Translations under genes and position numbers: made by a program | The notes under the pieces: model-generated | What the model saw: only the letters and a program-made list of their open reading frames with translations | Told to the model about the DNA's origin: nothing | Database searches by the model: none | Part shown: one piece after another, positions 25,824 through 31,662 of the stretch | Layout: each line of letters opens with the position of its first letter | Position numbering within the stretch: the stretch's first letter is position 1 | Origin: Acidobacteriota bacterium | GTDB lineage: Bacteria; Acidobacteriota; Terriglobia; Bryobacterales; Bryobacteraceae | DNA length: 64,000 nt | Assembly (NCBI GenBank): GCA_018268715.1 | Contig: JAFDVZ010000015.1 | Span: 1-64,000, forward strand | Reading direction: 5' to 3'

Positions 25824-26238
25824 GCAGTCCCAGAAGAATCCGAAAGTCCGATTGGTAGAGATCGGTTTCGGCCTTGGTCGCGGAACTGGGGATCATGGTG
25901 CGGAAAGGCTCGATGCGCAGCCAGGTTTCGATCACGCGGCGCCGTTCATCCATTAGCGCCGATAAGTACAGCATCAGATCGGCCTTCTGCTGTTCCAGGT
26001 TGAAGCAAAGCCACTCGGAGAATGTCTGAATATGACTGCGGCGCAACGCCCGGTCCGCCTCGCTCTCCCCGAATACCAGGGCCAAGCCGTGATGCTCATA
26101 CCGCCCGGAATTGGGGTTCCGCACCGCTGCCAGGTAGACCAGCCGCCCGAAGACAGACGGGATCTGCGAGAGAGTGTTTCGCCACAAATCGGAGACGGGA
26201 TCGCGCTCCAACATGCTTCGCGCTCGTGTCCCTTTCAT
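25780..26238 (-). CDS. Uncharacterised helical protein
   Basis: About 152 residues from MKGTRARSMLERD; a longer start at 26271 would run through a cysteine-rich leader and is less likely. No signal peptide or membrane helix is seen. The composition suggests mostly helices (RRSHIQTFSEWLCFNLEQQKADLMLYLSALMDERRRVIETWLRIEPFR). I recognise no family. It is convergent with the XRE/S24-like gene, with a 44-base overlap at the ends, and its upstream region is shared with the small-peptide array that is transcribed away from it. That position makes a role in the peptide system possible but unsupported by any motif. Confidence 0.7.
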   Translation of the reverse strand: MKGTRARSMLERDPVSDLWRNTLSQIPSVFGRLVYLAAVRNPNSGRYEHHGLALVFGESEADRALRRSHIQTFSEWLCFNLEQQKADLMLYLSALMDERRRVIETWLRIEPFRTMIPSSATKAETDLYQSDFRILLGLLKNEYGAAESDQDA

Positions 26239-26307
26239 TGTGCCATTTTCCTTACAGCAAGTAGAACACATCTGAGACGGTTTGTGTAGGACGGCATTAG
26301 GAGTACT

Positions 26308-26376
26308 ATGAAAACCCCCACCCTGCCAGTCCGGGCGACACGCCGCAATGAGTTGACGTCCGTAGTCCTGATTTGA
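26308..26376 (+). CDS. Possible 22-residue leader ORF
   Basis: ATG at 26308 is preceded by TTAGGAGTACT, a good ribosome-binding site with four-base spacing, and opens a 22-codon frame beginning MKTPTLPVRATRRNELTSVV. It has no signal peptide and no resemblance to the peptides downstream. It could be a leader or regulatory ORF of the peptide array, or chance. Confidence 0.2.
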   Translation: MKTPTLPVRATRRNELTSVVLI

Positions 26377-26463
26377 AAGCGTGTAGGAAAAACAGCCCGC
26401 TTGATCGAAATTCCGCGAAGTAATTTCCCGGGTCGAACTTCACAATCCAAAGTCTAGGGTCGC

Positions 26464-26481
26464 TCTGTTCTGAATTCCGAA
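26464..26481 (+). promoter_or_regulatory. TTCnGAATTCnGAA element, copy B (peptide array promoter)
   Basis: TCTGTTCTGAATTCCGAA matches the reverse complement of 24914-24931 with one difference. The core TTCTGAATTCCGAA is two adjacent TTCnGAA units. It lies 80 bases before the first peptide start and about 40 bases upstream of a possible -10, a position suited to an activator. It is a candidate operator; no binding evidence exists. Confidence 0.45.
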
Positions 26482-26560
26482 AATGTCGGACGCGTTGCGG
26501 ATCTAACCCCTATTGCCGGGTATTCTGTCCACGTATCCCGCACCCAAAGGAGCCCTAGTC

Positions 26561-26686
26561 ATGATGAAGAAGATCGCCTTAGTCGCTTTCCTGGCATTGC
26601 AGTTCGCCGTTGTCAGCGGTATTGCGTCGGCTGACCTGCCGTGGCCCACCTGCGGCCCGTGCCCCATCGAGAAGGTCGCGAAGTAA
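26561..26686 (+). CDS. Secreted CGPC micropeptide, copy 1 of 5
   Basis: A 41-residue precursor. Residues 1-24 are a standard signal peptide: two lysines after MM, a hydrophobic core (IALVAFLALQFAVV) and an A-S-A cleavage site. The predicted product is residues 25-41, DLPWPTCGPCPIEKVAK, with Cys31 and Cys34 able to form a disulfide. AAAGGAG lies nine bases before the ATG. All five tandem copies encode the same 17 residues although their codons differ (for example CCC, CCG or CCA for the same prolines), which strongly supports translation and selection on the product. This copy has SG where copies 2-5 have a Cys in the leader, and starts MM rather than ML. Function is unknown; the CGPC motif is that of thioredoxin active sites, but the peptide is far too short for that fold. 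Confidence 0.88.
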   Translation: MMKKIALVAFLALQFAVVSGIASADLPWPTCGPCPIEKVAK

Positions 26687-26710
26687 TACAAACGTACAAA
26701 GGTAGACGCG

Positions 26711-26836
26711 ATGCTCAAGAAACTCGTTCTCGTCGCTTTCCTGGCGCTACAACTGGCTGCGGTGTGCGGCGTTGCCTCCGCCGACCTGCCATGGCCGACG
26801 TGCGGTCCGTGCCCAATCGAAAAGGTCGCCAAGTAA
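26711..26836 (+). CDS. Secreted CGPC micropeptide, copy 2 of 5
   Basis: A 41-residue precursor starting MLKKLVLVAFLALQLAAVCG and ending in the same 17-residue product as copy 1. The upstream AAAGGT is a modest ribosome-binding site. The leader has a cysteine at position 19, but the preceding residue is valine, so it is not a lipobox; cleavage after A-S-A at residue 24 is expected. Third-position differences from copy 1 are frequent in the mature part (GACCTGCCATGG against GACCTGCCGTGG and so on) and all are silent. Confidence 0.88.
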   Translation: MLKKLVLVAFLALQLAAVCGVASADLPWPTCGPCPIEKVAK

Positions 26837-26863
26837 CCCCATTGAGACAAGGAGCTATCGATC

Positions 26864-26989
26864 ATGCTGAAGAAACTCGCCCTCATCGCCTTCATGGCCC
26901 TGCAATTTGCAGCAGTGTGCAGTGTGGCGTCCGCCGACCTGCCGTGGCCGACGTGCGGCCCTTGCCCGATCGAGAAAGTTGCTAAGTAG
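26864..26989 (+). CDS. Secreted CGPC micropeptide, copy 3 of 5
   Basis: A 41-residue precursor with leader MLKKLALIAFMALQFAAVCS, A-S-A cleavage site and the invariant 17-residue product. AAGGAG lies 11 bases before the start. The protein is identical to copy 4, with only silent differences such as GTC/GTG-type and GGC/GGT changes, showing recent duplication under purifying selection. Confidence 0.88.
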   Translation: MLKKLALIAFMALQFAAVCSVASADLPWPTCGPCPIEKVAK

Positions 26990-27023
26990 TTGGACTCCAG
27001 GACGTTAGAGGAGAAAACCAGGA

Positions 27024-27149
27024 ATGCTGAAGAAACTCGCCCTCATCGCCTTCATGGCCCTGCAATTTGCCGCGGTGTGCAGTGTGGCATCCGCCGACCT
27101 GCCGTGGCCGACGTGCGGTCCGTGCCCGATCGAGAAGGTTGCTAAGTAG
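27024..27149 (+). CDS. Secreted CGPC micropeptide, copy 4 of 5
   Basis: A 41-residue precursor identical in protein sequence to copy 3. The ribosome-binding site is GAGGAGAAA in a spacer that is nearly identical to the one before copy 5. The predicted exported product is again DLPWPTCGPCPIEKVAK. Confidence 0.88.
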   Translation: MLKKLALIAFMALQFAAVCSVASADLPWPTCGPCPIEKVAK

Positions 27150-27182
27150 TTGGAATCCAGGACGTTAGAGGAGAAACCGGAA

Positions 27183-27308
27183 ATGCTGAAGAAACTCGTG
27201 CTCGTGGCCTTCATGGCTCTGCAGTTCGCCGCGGTTTGCAGCGTGGCGTCCGCCGACCTGCCCTGGCCGACCTGCGGTCCCTGCCCGATCGAGAAAGTAG
27301 CGAAGTGA
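27183..27308 (+). CDS. Secreted CGPC micropeptide, copy 5 of 5
   Basis: A 41-residue precursor with leader MLKKLVLVAFMALQFAAVCS and the invariant mature part. It ends in TGA, unlike TAA or TAG in the other copies. Codon choices in the mature part differ again from copies 3 and 4 (CCCTGGCCGACC against CCGTGGCCGACG). A degenerate sixth copy follows within 140 bases. Confidence 0.88.
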   Translation: MLKKLVLVAFMALQFAAVCSVASADLPWPTCGPCPIEKVAK

Positions 27309-27346
27309 GCAGCCCGTGTGGGGATCCGTCGCATCGCGAGTTGCCG

Positions 27347-27449
27347 ATGCTCGGATTTAGCCATATTGGCGTTCCAAACCAGCTTCCACTGCGGCGCCTT
27401 TTGTGCCGATCCGCAGAGCACGGTTTGCGGGCCTTGCCCCGTTGAGTAA
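27347..27449 (+). pseudogene. Degenerate sixth copy of the peptide gene
   Basis: ATGCTCGGATTTAGCC at 27347 resembles the ATGCTGAAG start of the array, but its frame runs into an unrelated sequence. In another frame the DNA reads LAILAFQTSFHCGAFCADP and ends in VCGPCPVE followed by TAA at 27447-27449. This matches the A-D start and the CGPCPIE core of the mature peptide. A frameshift near 27352-27360 would join the two. The terminal KVAK residues are lost. It is either a decayed copy or a divergent paralogue using another start such as GTG at 27318. Confidence 0.55.
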
Positions 27450-27454
27450 CCGAC

Positions 27455-27487
27455 TGTCACGGGTTGAATCTAATTGATTCTGTGACA
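27455..27487. promoter_or_regulatory. Compound inverted repeat after the peptide array
   Basis: TGTCAC (27455-27460) and GTGACA (27482-27487) flank an inner repeat GAATC (27465-27469) and GATTC (27476-27480) with loop TAATTG-like bases. The structure could end transcription of the array, though it lacks a T tract, or serve as an operator for the membrane protein gene that follows. Confidence 0.35.
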
Positions 27488-27609
27488 CTAAGCTGTCCAG
27501 ATTCTCATTGGCCGCCGAATTTCGGGACGCTCACGTGTAACGTACCGGGTCATCTGATGTGGCAGTACTAGACTTTTTGTGTGGCAATGGTAGAATCGGT
27601 TTGGCCGTA

Positions 27610-28392
27610 ATGGCGCTCACACTCATAAAGGTCCAGCAGATCCTCTCCTATATAGGACCAATGTTGGCTGCTGTTCTGCTGTTTCGTCTATGGGCCGAAG
27701 GACTGATCGAGCGTTACCGGTTTTTTGCCCTCTACCTGTTCTGTCTGGCCGCCGAACTGGCCGTCGTTCTGGCCGTGCGTCAGGGCAGCAACCGTTATCT
27801 CCGCTACTTCATTGGGGTGGAGTCGGTTCTGTGGGTCGTCCAGATTCTGATGATCATTGAGATGTTTGCGCTGATTTTCCACCGGTTTCCGGGGATATCG
27901 CGATACTGGCGCAAGTTCATGATCGTCGCTTTCCTCATCGCCATCGCCGCATCGGTGGGTTTCGCGCTCCTAAACCCCCAGTCCGGAACCGGACAATACC
28001 CCCTAATGGAGCGCTATCTCCTGATTTCACGCGTTATTTCCTTCACCATCCTGTTCTTCTTCGGTCTTCTGCTGGTCTTTCTGTTCTGGTTCCCGATTCC
28101 CCTCAGCCGAAACGTGGTCGCCTACACCATCGGCTTTTCCGTGTACTTTGGTTCACGCCCTCTGATGCGTCTGGCCGGAAATCTCCTCGGATCGGAGTTG
28201 TGGCCTTTATTTAGTTGCATTTCCGAGCTGATCGTGGTCATGTGCCTGACCTTCTGGAGTGTCTACCTGACGCGTCGCGGGGAGTCTGTGGATGTGACGG
28301 TCGGGCACCGCTGGCAGCCGGACGACGGCGCTGTGCTGATTCAGCAACTTCAGTCGATCAACACCGTCCTTCTGCGCACCGCTCGCAAGTGA
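27610..28392 (+). CDS. Seven-helix membrane protein of unknown function
   Basis: About 260 residues, mostly hydrophobic, with seven predicted helices at roughly residues 9-27, 36-56, 66-90, 103-120, 138-160, 167-190 and 197-222, and a C-terminal cytoplasmic tail of about 35 residues. An upstream in-frame GTG at 27559 would add 17 residues. I know similar seven-helix proteins only as hypothetical in acidobacteria. It directly follows the peptide array (and the broken copy) on the same strand, so a link such as export, modification or sensing is possible; no motif shows it. Confidence 0.7.
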   Translation: MALTLIKVQQILSYIGPMLAAVLLFRLWAEGLIERYRFFALYLFCLAAELAVVLAVRQGSNRYLRYFIGVESVLWVVQILMIIEMFALIFHRFPGISRYWRKFMIVAFLIAIAASVGFALLNPQSGTGQYPLMERYLLISRVISFTILFFFGLLLVFLFWFPIPLSRNVVAYTIGFSVYFGSRPLMRLAGNLLGSELWPLFSCISELIVVMCLTFWSVYLTRRGESVDVTVGHRWQPDDGAVLIQQLQSINTVLLRTARK

Positions 28393-28488
28393 ACTGACTA
28401 ACACCGGCTATTTTCATTCAAAAGCGGTTTGCAATTTAAGGAATTATCCTGTATTCTGTCTCCGATACCGTTCGGAGGTTCACAAGGC

Positions 28489-29016
28489 GTGTCTCCCTGG
28501 TTGCTACTCATTGCGACATCCGTAACCGTTGGGCTTGCGTTCGCGGGCCTGGTCTTGATGCGTACCCGTACTCGGCCGGAGTTCGGTGCGCGGGAGTGGC
28601 GGGACGCCCTCTCTTTTTCGATCGATAAGTACCGTCCGATGGAGCGGCTGTTGTCGCGGGATGACGCGGACTTCCTGCGTGCTCAAGCAGGTTTTAACCC
28701 CAGCATGCTCAAGACCCTTCGCCGGGAGCGGCTGAGGATATTCAGAGCCTACCTGCAATCGATGCGGCGCGATTTCGCGCTGCTGTACCTCGCCGCCAGG
28801 CAGTCCGTGCTGTTGAGCGACCTGCAGCAGTCCCCTATGCTGCAAGACGTCATTCAGCAGAGGTTGGTGTTCTACTGGGCGATGAGTCGCGTCGAGTTCC
28901 GTCTCGCGCTGTACAGCTTTGGCATTGGCTCCGTCGACGTTCGTCCGCTGCTTGAACTGGTGGACGCCATGCGGGACGCCGCAGTCACTTTACGGCCGGT
29001 CCCCTCGGCTCTGTAG
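28489..29016 (+). CDS. Single-helix membrane protein with helical cytoplasmic domain
   Basis: About 175 residues. GTG at 28489 follows CGGAGGTTCACAAGGC, a good ribosome-binding site; the longer TTG start at 28429 would precede the hydrophobic segment by an odd leader. One N-terminal membrane helix (WLLLIATSVTVGLAFAGLVLM) is followed by a charged helical domain (DALSFSIDKYRPMERLLSRDDADFLRAQAGF; RIFRAYLQSMRRDFALLYLAARQ). I recognise no named family. It lies 96 bases after the seven-helix gene and may be cotranscribed with it. A good terminator follows. Confidence 0.7.
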   Translation: MSPWLLLIATSVTVGLAFAGLVLMRTRTRPEFGAREWRDALSFSIDKYRPMERLLSRDDADFLRAQAGFNPSMLKTLRRERLRIFRAYLQSMRRDFALLYLAARQSVLLSDLQQSPMLQDVIQQRLVFYWAMSRVEFRLALYSFGIGSVDVRPLLELVDAMRDAAVTLRPVPSAL

Positions 29017-29047
29017 AGCTTGAAACTGATCGCTCTTGCGTAAGTGG

Positions 29048-29078
29048 GCCCGGGTTCCCAGTGGGGATCCGGGCTTTT
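29048..29078 (+). terminator. Rho-independent terminator
   Basis: GCCCGGGTTCCC and GGGGATCCGGGC form a 12-bp stem with two G-U pairs around a three-base loop and are followed by TTTT. It ends the transcription unit that includes the single-helix protein gene and precedes a convergent gene. Confidence 0.8.
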
Positions 29079-29085
29079 CCTGCGT

Positions 29086-29958
29086 TTATGGCCCCGGATC
29101 CCGCGGTCCGATCCAAGGGGTGGCGAACGCGAAGTACCCCAGCATCCTGCCCAACGTGCTGTCCCGCTCCGTAACCTCCACCCAGCGGATCACCGATCCG
29201 TCTCCGCTCTCGCTGAAGAACCCGATCCCTCCGTTTTTCAGCGCGCTGTCTGTCCAGGAGTCGGCGAACTGCCCATCGATGGCGACGGTGAATCGATCGC
29301 CTCGCACTTTCACCGAGAGGTTGTATTCCACCCGCTCGAGGACATTAAACGGTAATGGCGTTCTGGCCCGCTCCGATAACCGGCCCCCGGCCCGAACAAA
29401 GTGCTCGATACGAGCCTGCGCGACTCCCCCAAATCCGCTTGGAACGAGGCGGATACCGCAGAAATTGCGCGAATCCGACGCCCGGAACGCACATCCCAAC
29501 CCGCCGACCGTCACGCGGCCGCGAAACGCGAAATCGTAGTCGCCGAGGTCTAGCGAGTTTCTCCAAATGCGCATCGCGCCCGGCTCGGCGCCGGTGGCTG
29601 TGCAAGTCCAGTCCCCCCCGCCGTAGGCATCCCTCTCTCCGGAGGTGGACACCACCGTGGCCGATATCCAGTCCTCGAGATTGGCGAAGTAATCGCTCAT
29701 GGTTGGGTGCGGACGTCCTCGGATTGCGGTCATGGCGGCCCCGGCCGCTCCGTGCACCCAGTTCTCCTTCGCAGCGGACCTTCCGGCCGGATCCGATCCC
29801 GCCGACAGGTTGGCGATCGCCGAGTAGACGAGCCACACAAGCCCTGTTCCGACCACCAGAACAAGGCTCAAGAACGCGATAATGGGCCGGATCGTATTGG
29901 TCTGAGCGGACCTGCGCCGGCGCGCCGGACTTTGCCGAACGTTCGTCTTCCCCGGCAT
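29086..29958 (-). CDS. Membrane-anchored protein with lectin-like (concanavalin/DUF1080-type) domain
   Basis: About 290 residues from MPGKTNVRQSPARRRR (an in-frame ATG at 29982 is possible). A basic N-terminus and one membrane helix (IIAFLSLVLVVGTGLVWLVYSAI) anchor it, with the rest outside. Residues about 95-280 have alternating strands, including LEDWISATVVSTSG, GDYDFAFRGRVTVGGLGCAFRASDSRNFCGIRLV, RVEYNLSVKVRGDRFTVAIDGQFADSWTDSALKNGGIGFFSESGD, the layout of concanavalin-like beta sandwiches such as DUF1080. It probably binds or processes a saccharide, which is inference. Confidence 0.7.
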   Translation of the reverse strand: MPGKTNVRQSPARRRRSAQTNTIRPIIAFLSLVLVVGTGLVWLVYSAIANLSAGSDPAGRSAAKENWVHGAAGAAMTAIRGRPHPTMSDYFANLEDWISATVVSTSGERDAYGGGDWTCTATGAEPGAMRIWRNSLDLGDYDFAFRGRVTVGGLGCAFRASDSRNFCGIRLVPSGFGGVAQARIEHFVRAGGRLSERARTPLPFNVLERVEYNLSVKVRGDRFTVAIDGQFADSWTDSALKNGGIGFFSESGDGSVIRWVEVTERDSTLGRMLGYFAFATPWIGPRDPGP

Positions 29959-30100
29959 TTCCGAGACTATCGATTTTTCCAATCCACCGCCGCCTCACCG
30001 CCCTGCGCGACGCTCCGGCGGCTACTGTATTATTCGACCGTTAGGCCGGATTTTTTTAGTATGACCGTCACTTCCAGTGGAATACCTCGAACAGGCTACC

Positions 30101-30439
30101 ATGAGGACGATGCGCTCCGACCCCACCGAGCCTGACGACCTGGACCGCGTCGACGACGTGGTGGAAATACCGATTTCAGACGTCTTCGACCTTCACACCG
30201 TCCCACCGCGCGACGTCCGTGCGATCGTCGAGGAGTACTTGCTCGAAGCTAGATCCCGCGGCTTTTCCGCCATCCGGATCATCCATGGACGCGGCATCGG
30301 CGTTCAGCGCGAAATCGTACGCTCAATCCTCGCCCGCACGCCGTTCGTCCGCGAATTCTCCGACGCCCCCCTCGAGGCCGGAGGTTGGGGGGCCACCAAC
30401 GCCACTCTCGATCCGCCCCCTTCCGAGCATGGCTCCTGA
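30101..30439 (+). CDS. Small Smr-domain protein
   Basis: About 112 residues. The C-terminal 80 residues form an Smr domain: FDLHTVPPRDVRAIVEEYLLEARSRGFSAIRIIHGRGIGVQREIVRSIL. DLHT replaces the usual DLHG, and the second signature HGRG is intact (the family normally has HGxG). Stand-alone Smr proteins bind nucleic acid and some have nicking endonuclease activity related to MutS2 function. An in-frame GTG at 30077 could be an earlier start. It is a single gene with no operon partner nearby. Confidence 0.85.
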   Translation: MRTMRSDPTEPDDLDRVDDVVEIPISDVFDLHTVPPRDVRAIVEEYLLEARSRGFSAIRIIHGRGIGVQREIVRSILARTPFVREFSDAPLEAGGWGATNATLDPPPSEHGS

Positions 30440-30569
30440 GCCTTCACGCACGGACTGCGCGAAGCCACCCACCCTCACGCGATCCCTCCGCGGCGAAGTT
30501 TAGGCAAGAAGCACTATTGCGGTTGGAATCGCGATTGCATACACTGAAGCCGGAAAGGAGGAGGTTCAG

Positions 30570-30932
30570 ATGATAAAGTCCGTAATTGTTGGCCTCCTGT
30601 TCGCGAGTGTCCTGGTGTTTGGCGTTGAGAAAGATCCGAAGGACCCGGGTTGGAAGCCGACCCCCCTCATGCGGAGCGTCGCGCCCGATACCGCCAAAGT
30701 CGGCGATGTCGTCACCGTCACTGGCGAAAACCTCGACAAAGCGCGCGTGGCCGCCGTCTACTTCACCGACGGCAAGTCGGAGATCAAACTCTCCGTCGTC
30801 GAGCAAAACGAAACCACCGTCAAAGTGAAGGTGCCGGACGCCGCCAAACCGGGTCGCCTGCGGTTCATGGTGCTTACAGCGGGCGCCGAGCCGCAATATC
30901 TCGAACAACCGGTAACGGTGGTGATCGAGTAG
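30570..30932 (+). CDS. Small exported IPT/TIG-domain protein
   Basis: A 120-residue protein with a strong AAAGGAGG ribosome-binding site, a signal peptide (MIKSVIVGLLFASVLVFG) and a single immunoglobulin-like IPT/TIG fold: PLMRSVAPDTAKVGDVVTVTGENLDKARVAAVYFTDGKSEIKL, ending TVKVKVPDAAKPGRLRFMVLT. It probably works in the periplasm or on the surface as a binding module. It is followed by another small exported protein, but with 86 bases between them. Confidence 0.82.
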   Translation: MIKSVIVGLLFASVLVFGVEKDPKDPGWKPTPLMRSVAPDTAKVGDVVTVTGENLDKARVAAVYFTDGKSEIKLSVVEQNETTVKVKVPDAAKPGRLRFMVLTAGAEPQYLEQPVTVVIE

Positions 30933-31018
30933 TCCCGCCCGACCCGATCGCATAAACGGAATATCCACCGGGGCTGGAGCCCACCCCGCTCCGCCCCGGC
31001 GGGCAAAAAGATTCCTCC

Positions 31019-31660
31019 ATGCCACGTCTCCTGATGGCCGCGGCGTTTGCCGCTCTTCTTGCGTTCGCCCAGCAGCCGCTCCCGGAACTGCGGATCGAGG
31101 CCATCGACGGGGGATCCGTCTTCTACGTCCGCAATGGCGCGAGCCAACCCCTCACCGCCTATCTGATCGAACTGGTGAACTATCCCGGCAGCTCCTACGC
31201 CCTCTGGCGGGACGACTTCGCCGATCCTCTGCCGCCGGGCGCTGAAAGGCGCATTCAAGTGGCAAACATGACCATCGGCGCCGCCCCGGAGTACGTCAGG
31301 ATGCAGGCCGCCATTTACGGAGATGGAACCTCGGCCGGAGTTCCAGACAAGGTCGGGCAATTCGTCGAACGCCGCCGCCGCGTGCTCGAAACGACTCGCC
31401 AGTTGATCGATCGGATCGAAAAAGCCCAATCCGGGGCCATGGACAAGGCGGCTCTACTGGCCGATCTCGAAGCCTGGGAAAATTCGATCCCGTCGCCGAC
31501 GCGCCAAAACCGCGCCTCGGCGGCCATGGTGGCGCACAACGCCGCCCGAGACGTGATCGCCGAGGCCCGTAAAGCGCTGGAAACGGGCTCATTTGTGAGC
31601 GTAATCGAGTCGCTCGGCGCCTCCCGGGACCGCCTGGCGGCGAGCAAGCCGGCGCTCTAG
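31019..31660 (+). CDS. Exported protein of unknown function
   Basis: A 213-residue protein with signal peptide MPRLLMAAAFAALLAFA. The first half has beta-type segments (IEAIDGGSVFYVRNGASQPLTAYLIELVNYPGSSYALWRDDFADPLPPGAERRIQ), like proteins that describe a backbone-modifying beta domain, and the second half is helical and coiled-coil-like (VGQFVERRRRVLETTRQLIDRIEKA). I know such proteins only as hypothetical in acidobacteria. It is convergent with the molybdate transporter gene, ending two bases before it. Confidence 0.65.
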   Translation: MPRLLMAAAFAALLAFAQQPLPELRIEAIDGGSVFYVRNGASQPLTAYLIELVNYPGSSYALWRDDFADPLPPGAERRIQVANMTIGAAPEYVRMQAAIYGDGTSAGVPDKVGQFVERRRRVLETTRQLIDRIEKAQSGAMDKAALLADLEAWENSIPSPTRQNRASAAMVAHNAARDVIAEARKALETGSFVSVIESLGASRDRLAASKPAL

Positions 31661-31662
31661 CA

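Larger units (their letters stand above)
26239..26560. promoter_or_regulatory. Divergent intergenic region upstream of the peptide array
   Basis: This 322-base stretch separates the uncharacterised minus-strand gene from the first peptide gene. It is less G+C-rich than its surroundings. It holds the TTCnGAATTCnGAA element (26464-26481), a possible -10 hexamer TATTCT at 26521-26526 with no good -35, and AAAGGAG at 26546-26552 as ribosome-binding site of the first peptide gene. A 22-codon ORF at 26308-26376 is listed separately. I see no longer gene here. Confidence 0.5.
26561..27308 (+). repeat. Tandem array of five peptide-gene units
   Basis: Five coding units of exactly 126 bases start at 26561, 26711, 26864, 27024 and 27183, giving periods of 150, 153, 160 and 159 bases. 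The spacers between units 3-4 and 4-5 are nearly identical (GTTGGACTCCAGGACGTTAG and GTTGGAATCCAGGACGTTAG, each then GAGGAGAAA), so these are the most recent duplications. Spacers 1-2 and 2-3 have diverged. The array reads as one operon with a separate ribosome-binding site per gene. Confidence 0.9.

Noticed and set aside
26561-27308. CRISPR-like or satellite repeat array
   Set aside because: Units are 150-160 bases and each is an open frame with conserved protein; there are no short identical repeats with unique spacers.
26711-27308. Lipoprotein lipobox in the peptide leaders (A-A-V-C)
   Set aside because: The residue before cysteine is valine, not Gly, Ala or Ser, and copy 1 lacks the cysteine. 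Signal peptidase I cleavage at A-S-A fits all copies.
26561-27308. Ribosomally made, enzyme-modified peptide (RiPP) precursor cluster
   Set aside because: No radical-SAM, lanthionine, YcaO or peptidase-ABC gene lies nearby, and a standard Sec leader is present instead of a RiPP leader. It cannot be excluded that an enzyme is encoded elsewhere.
26503-27460. Two long minus-strand reading frames with internal repeats over the peptide array
   Set aside because: They are antisense to the five peptide genes; their repeated segments simply mirror the tandem units, and they have no ribosome-binding site. Silent third-position changes in the plus frame show which strand is coding.
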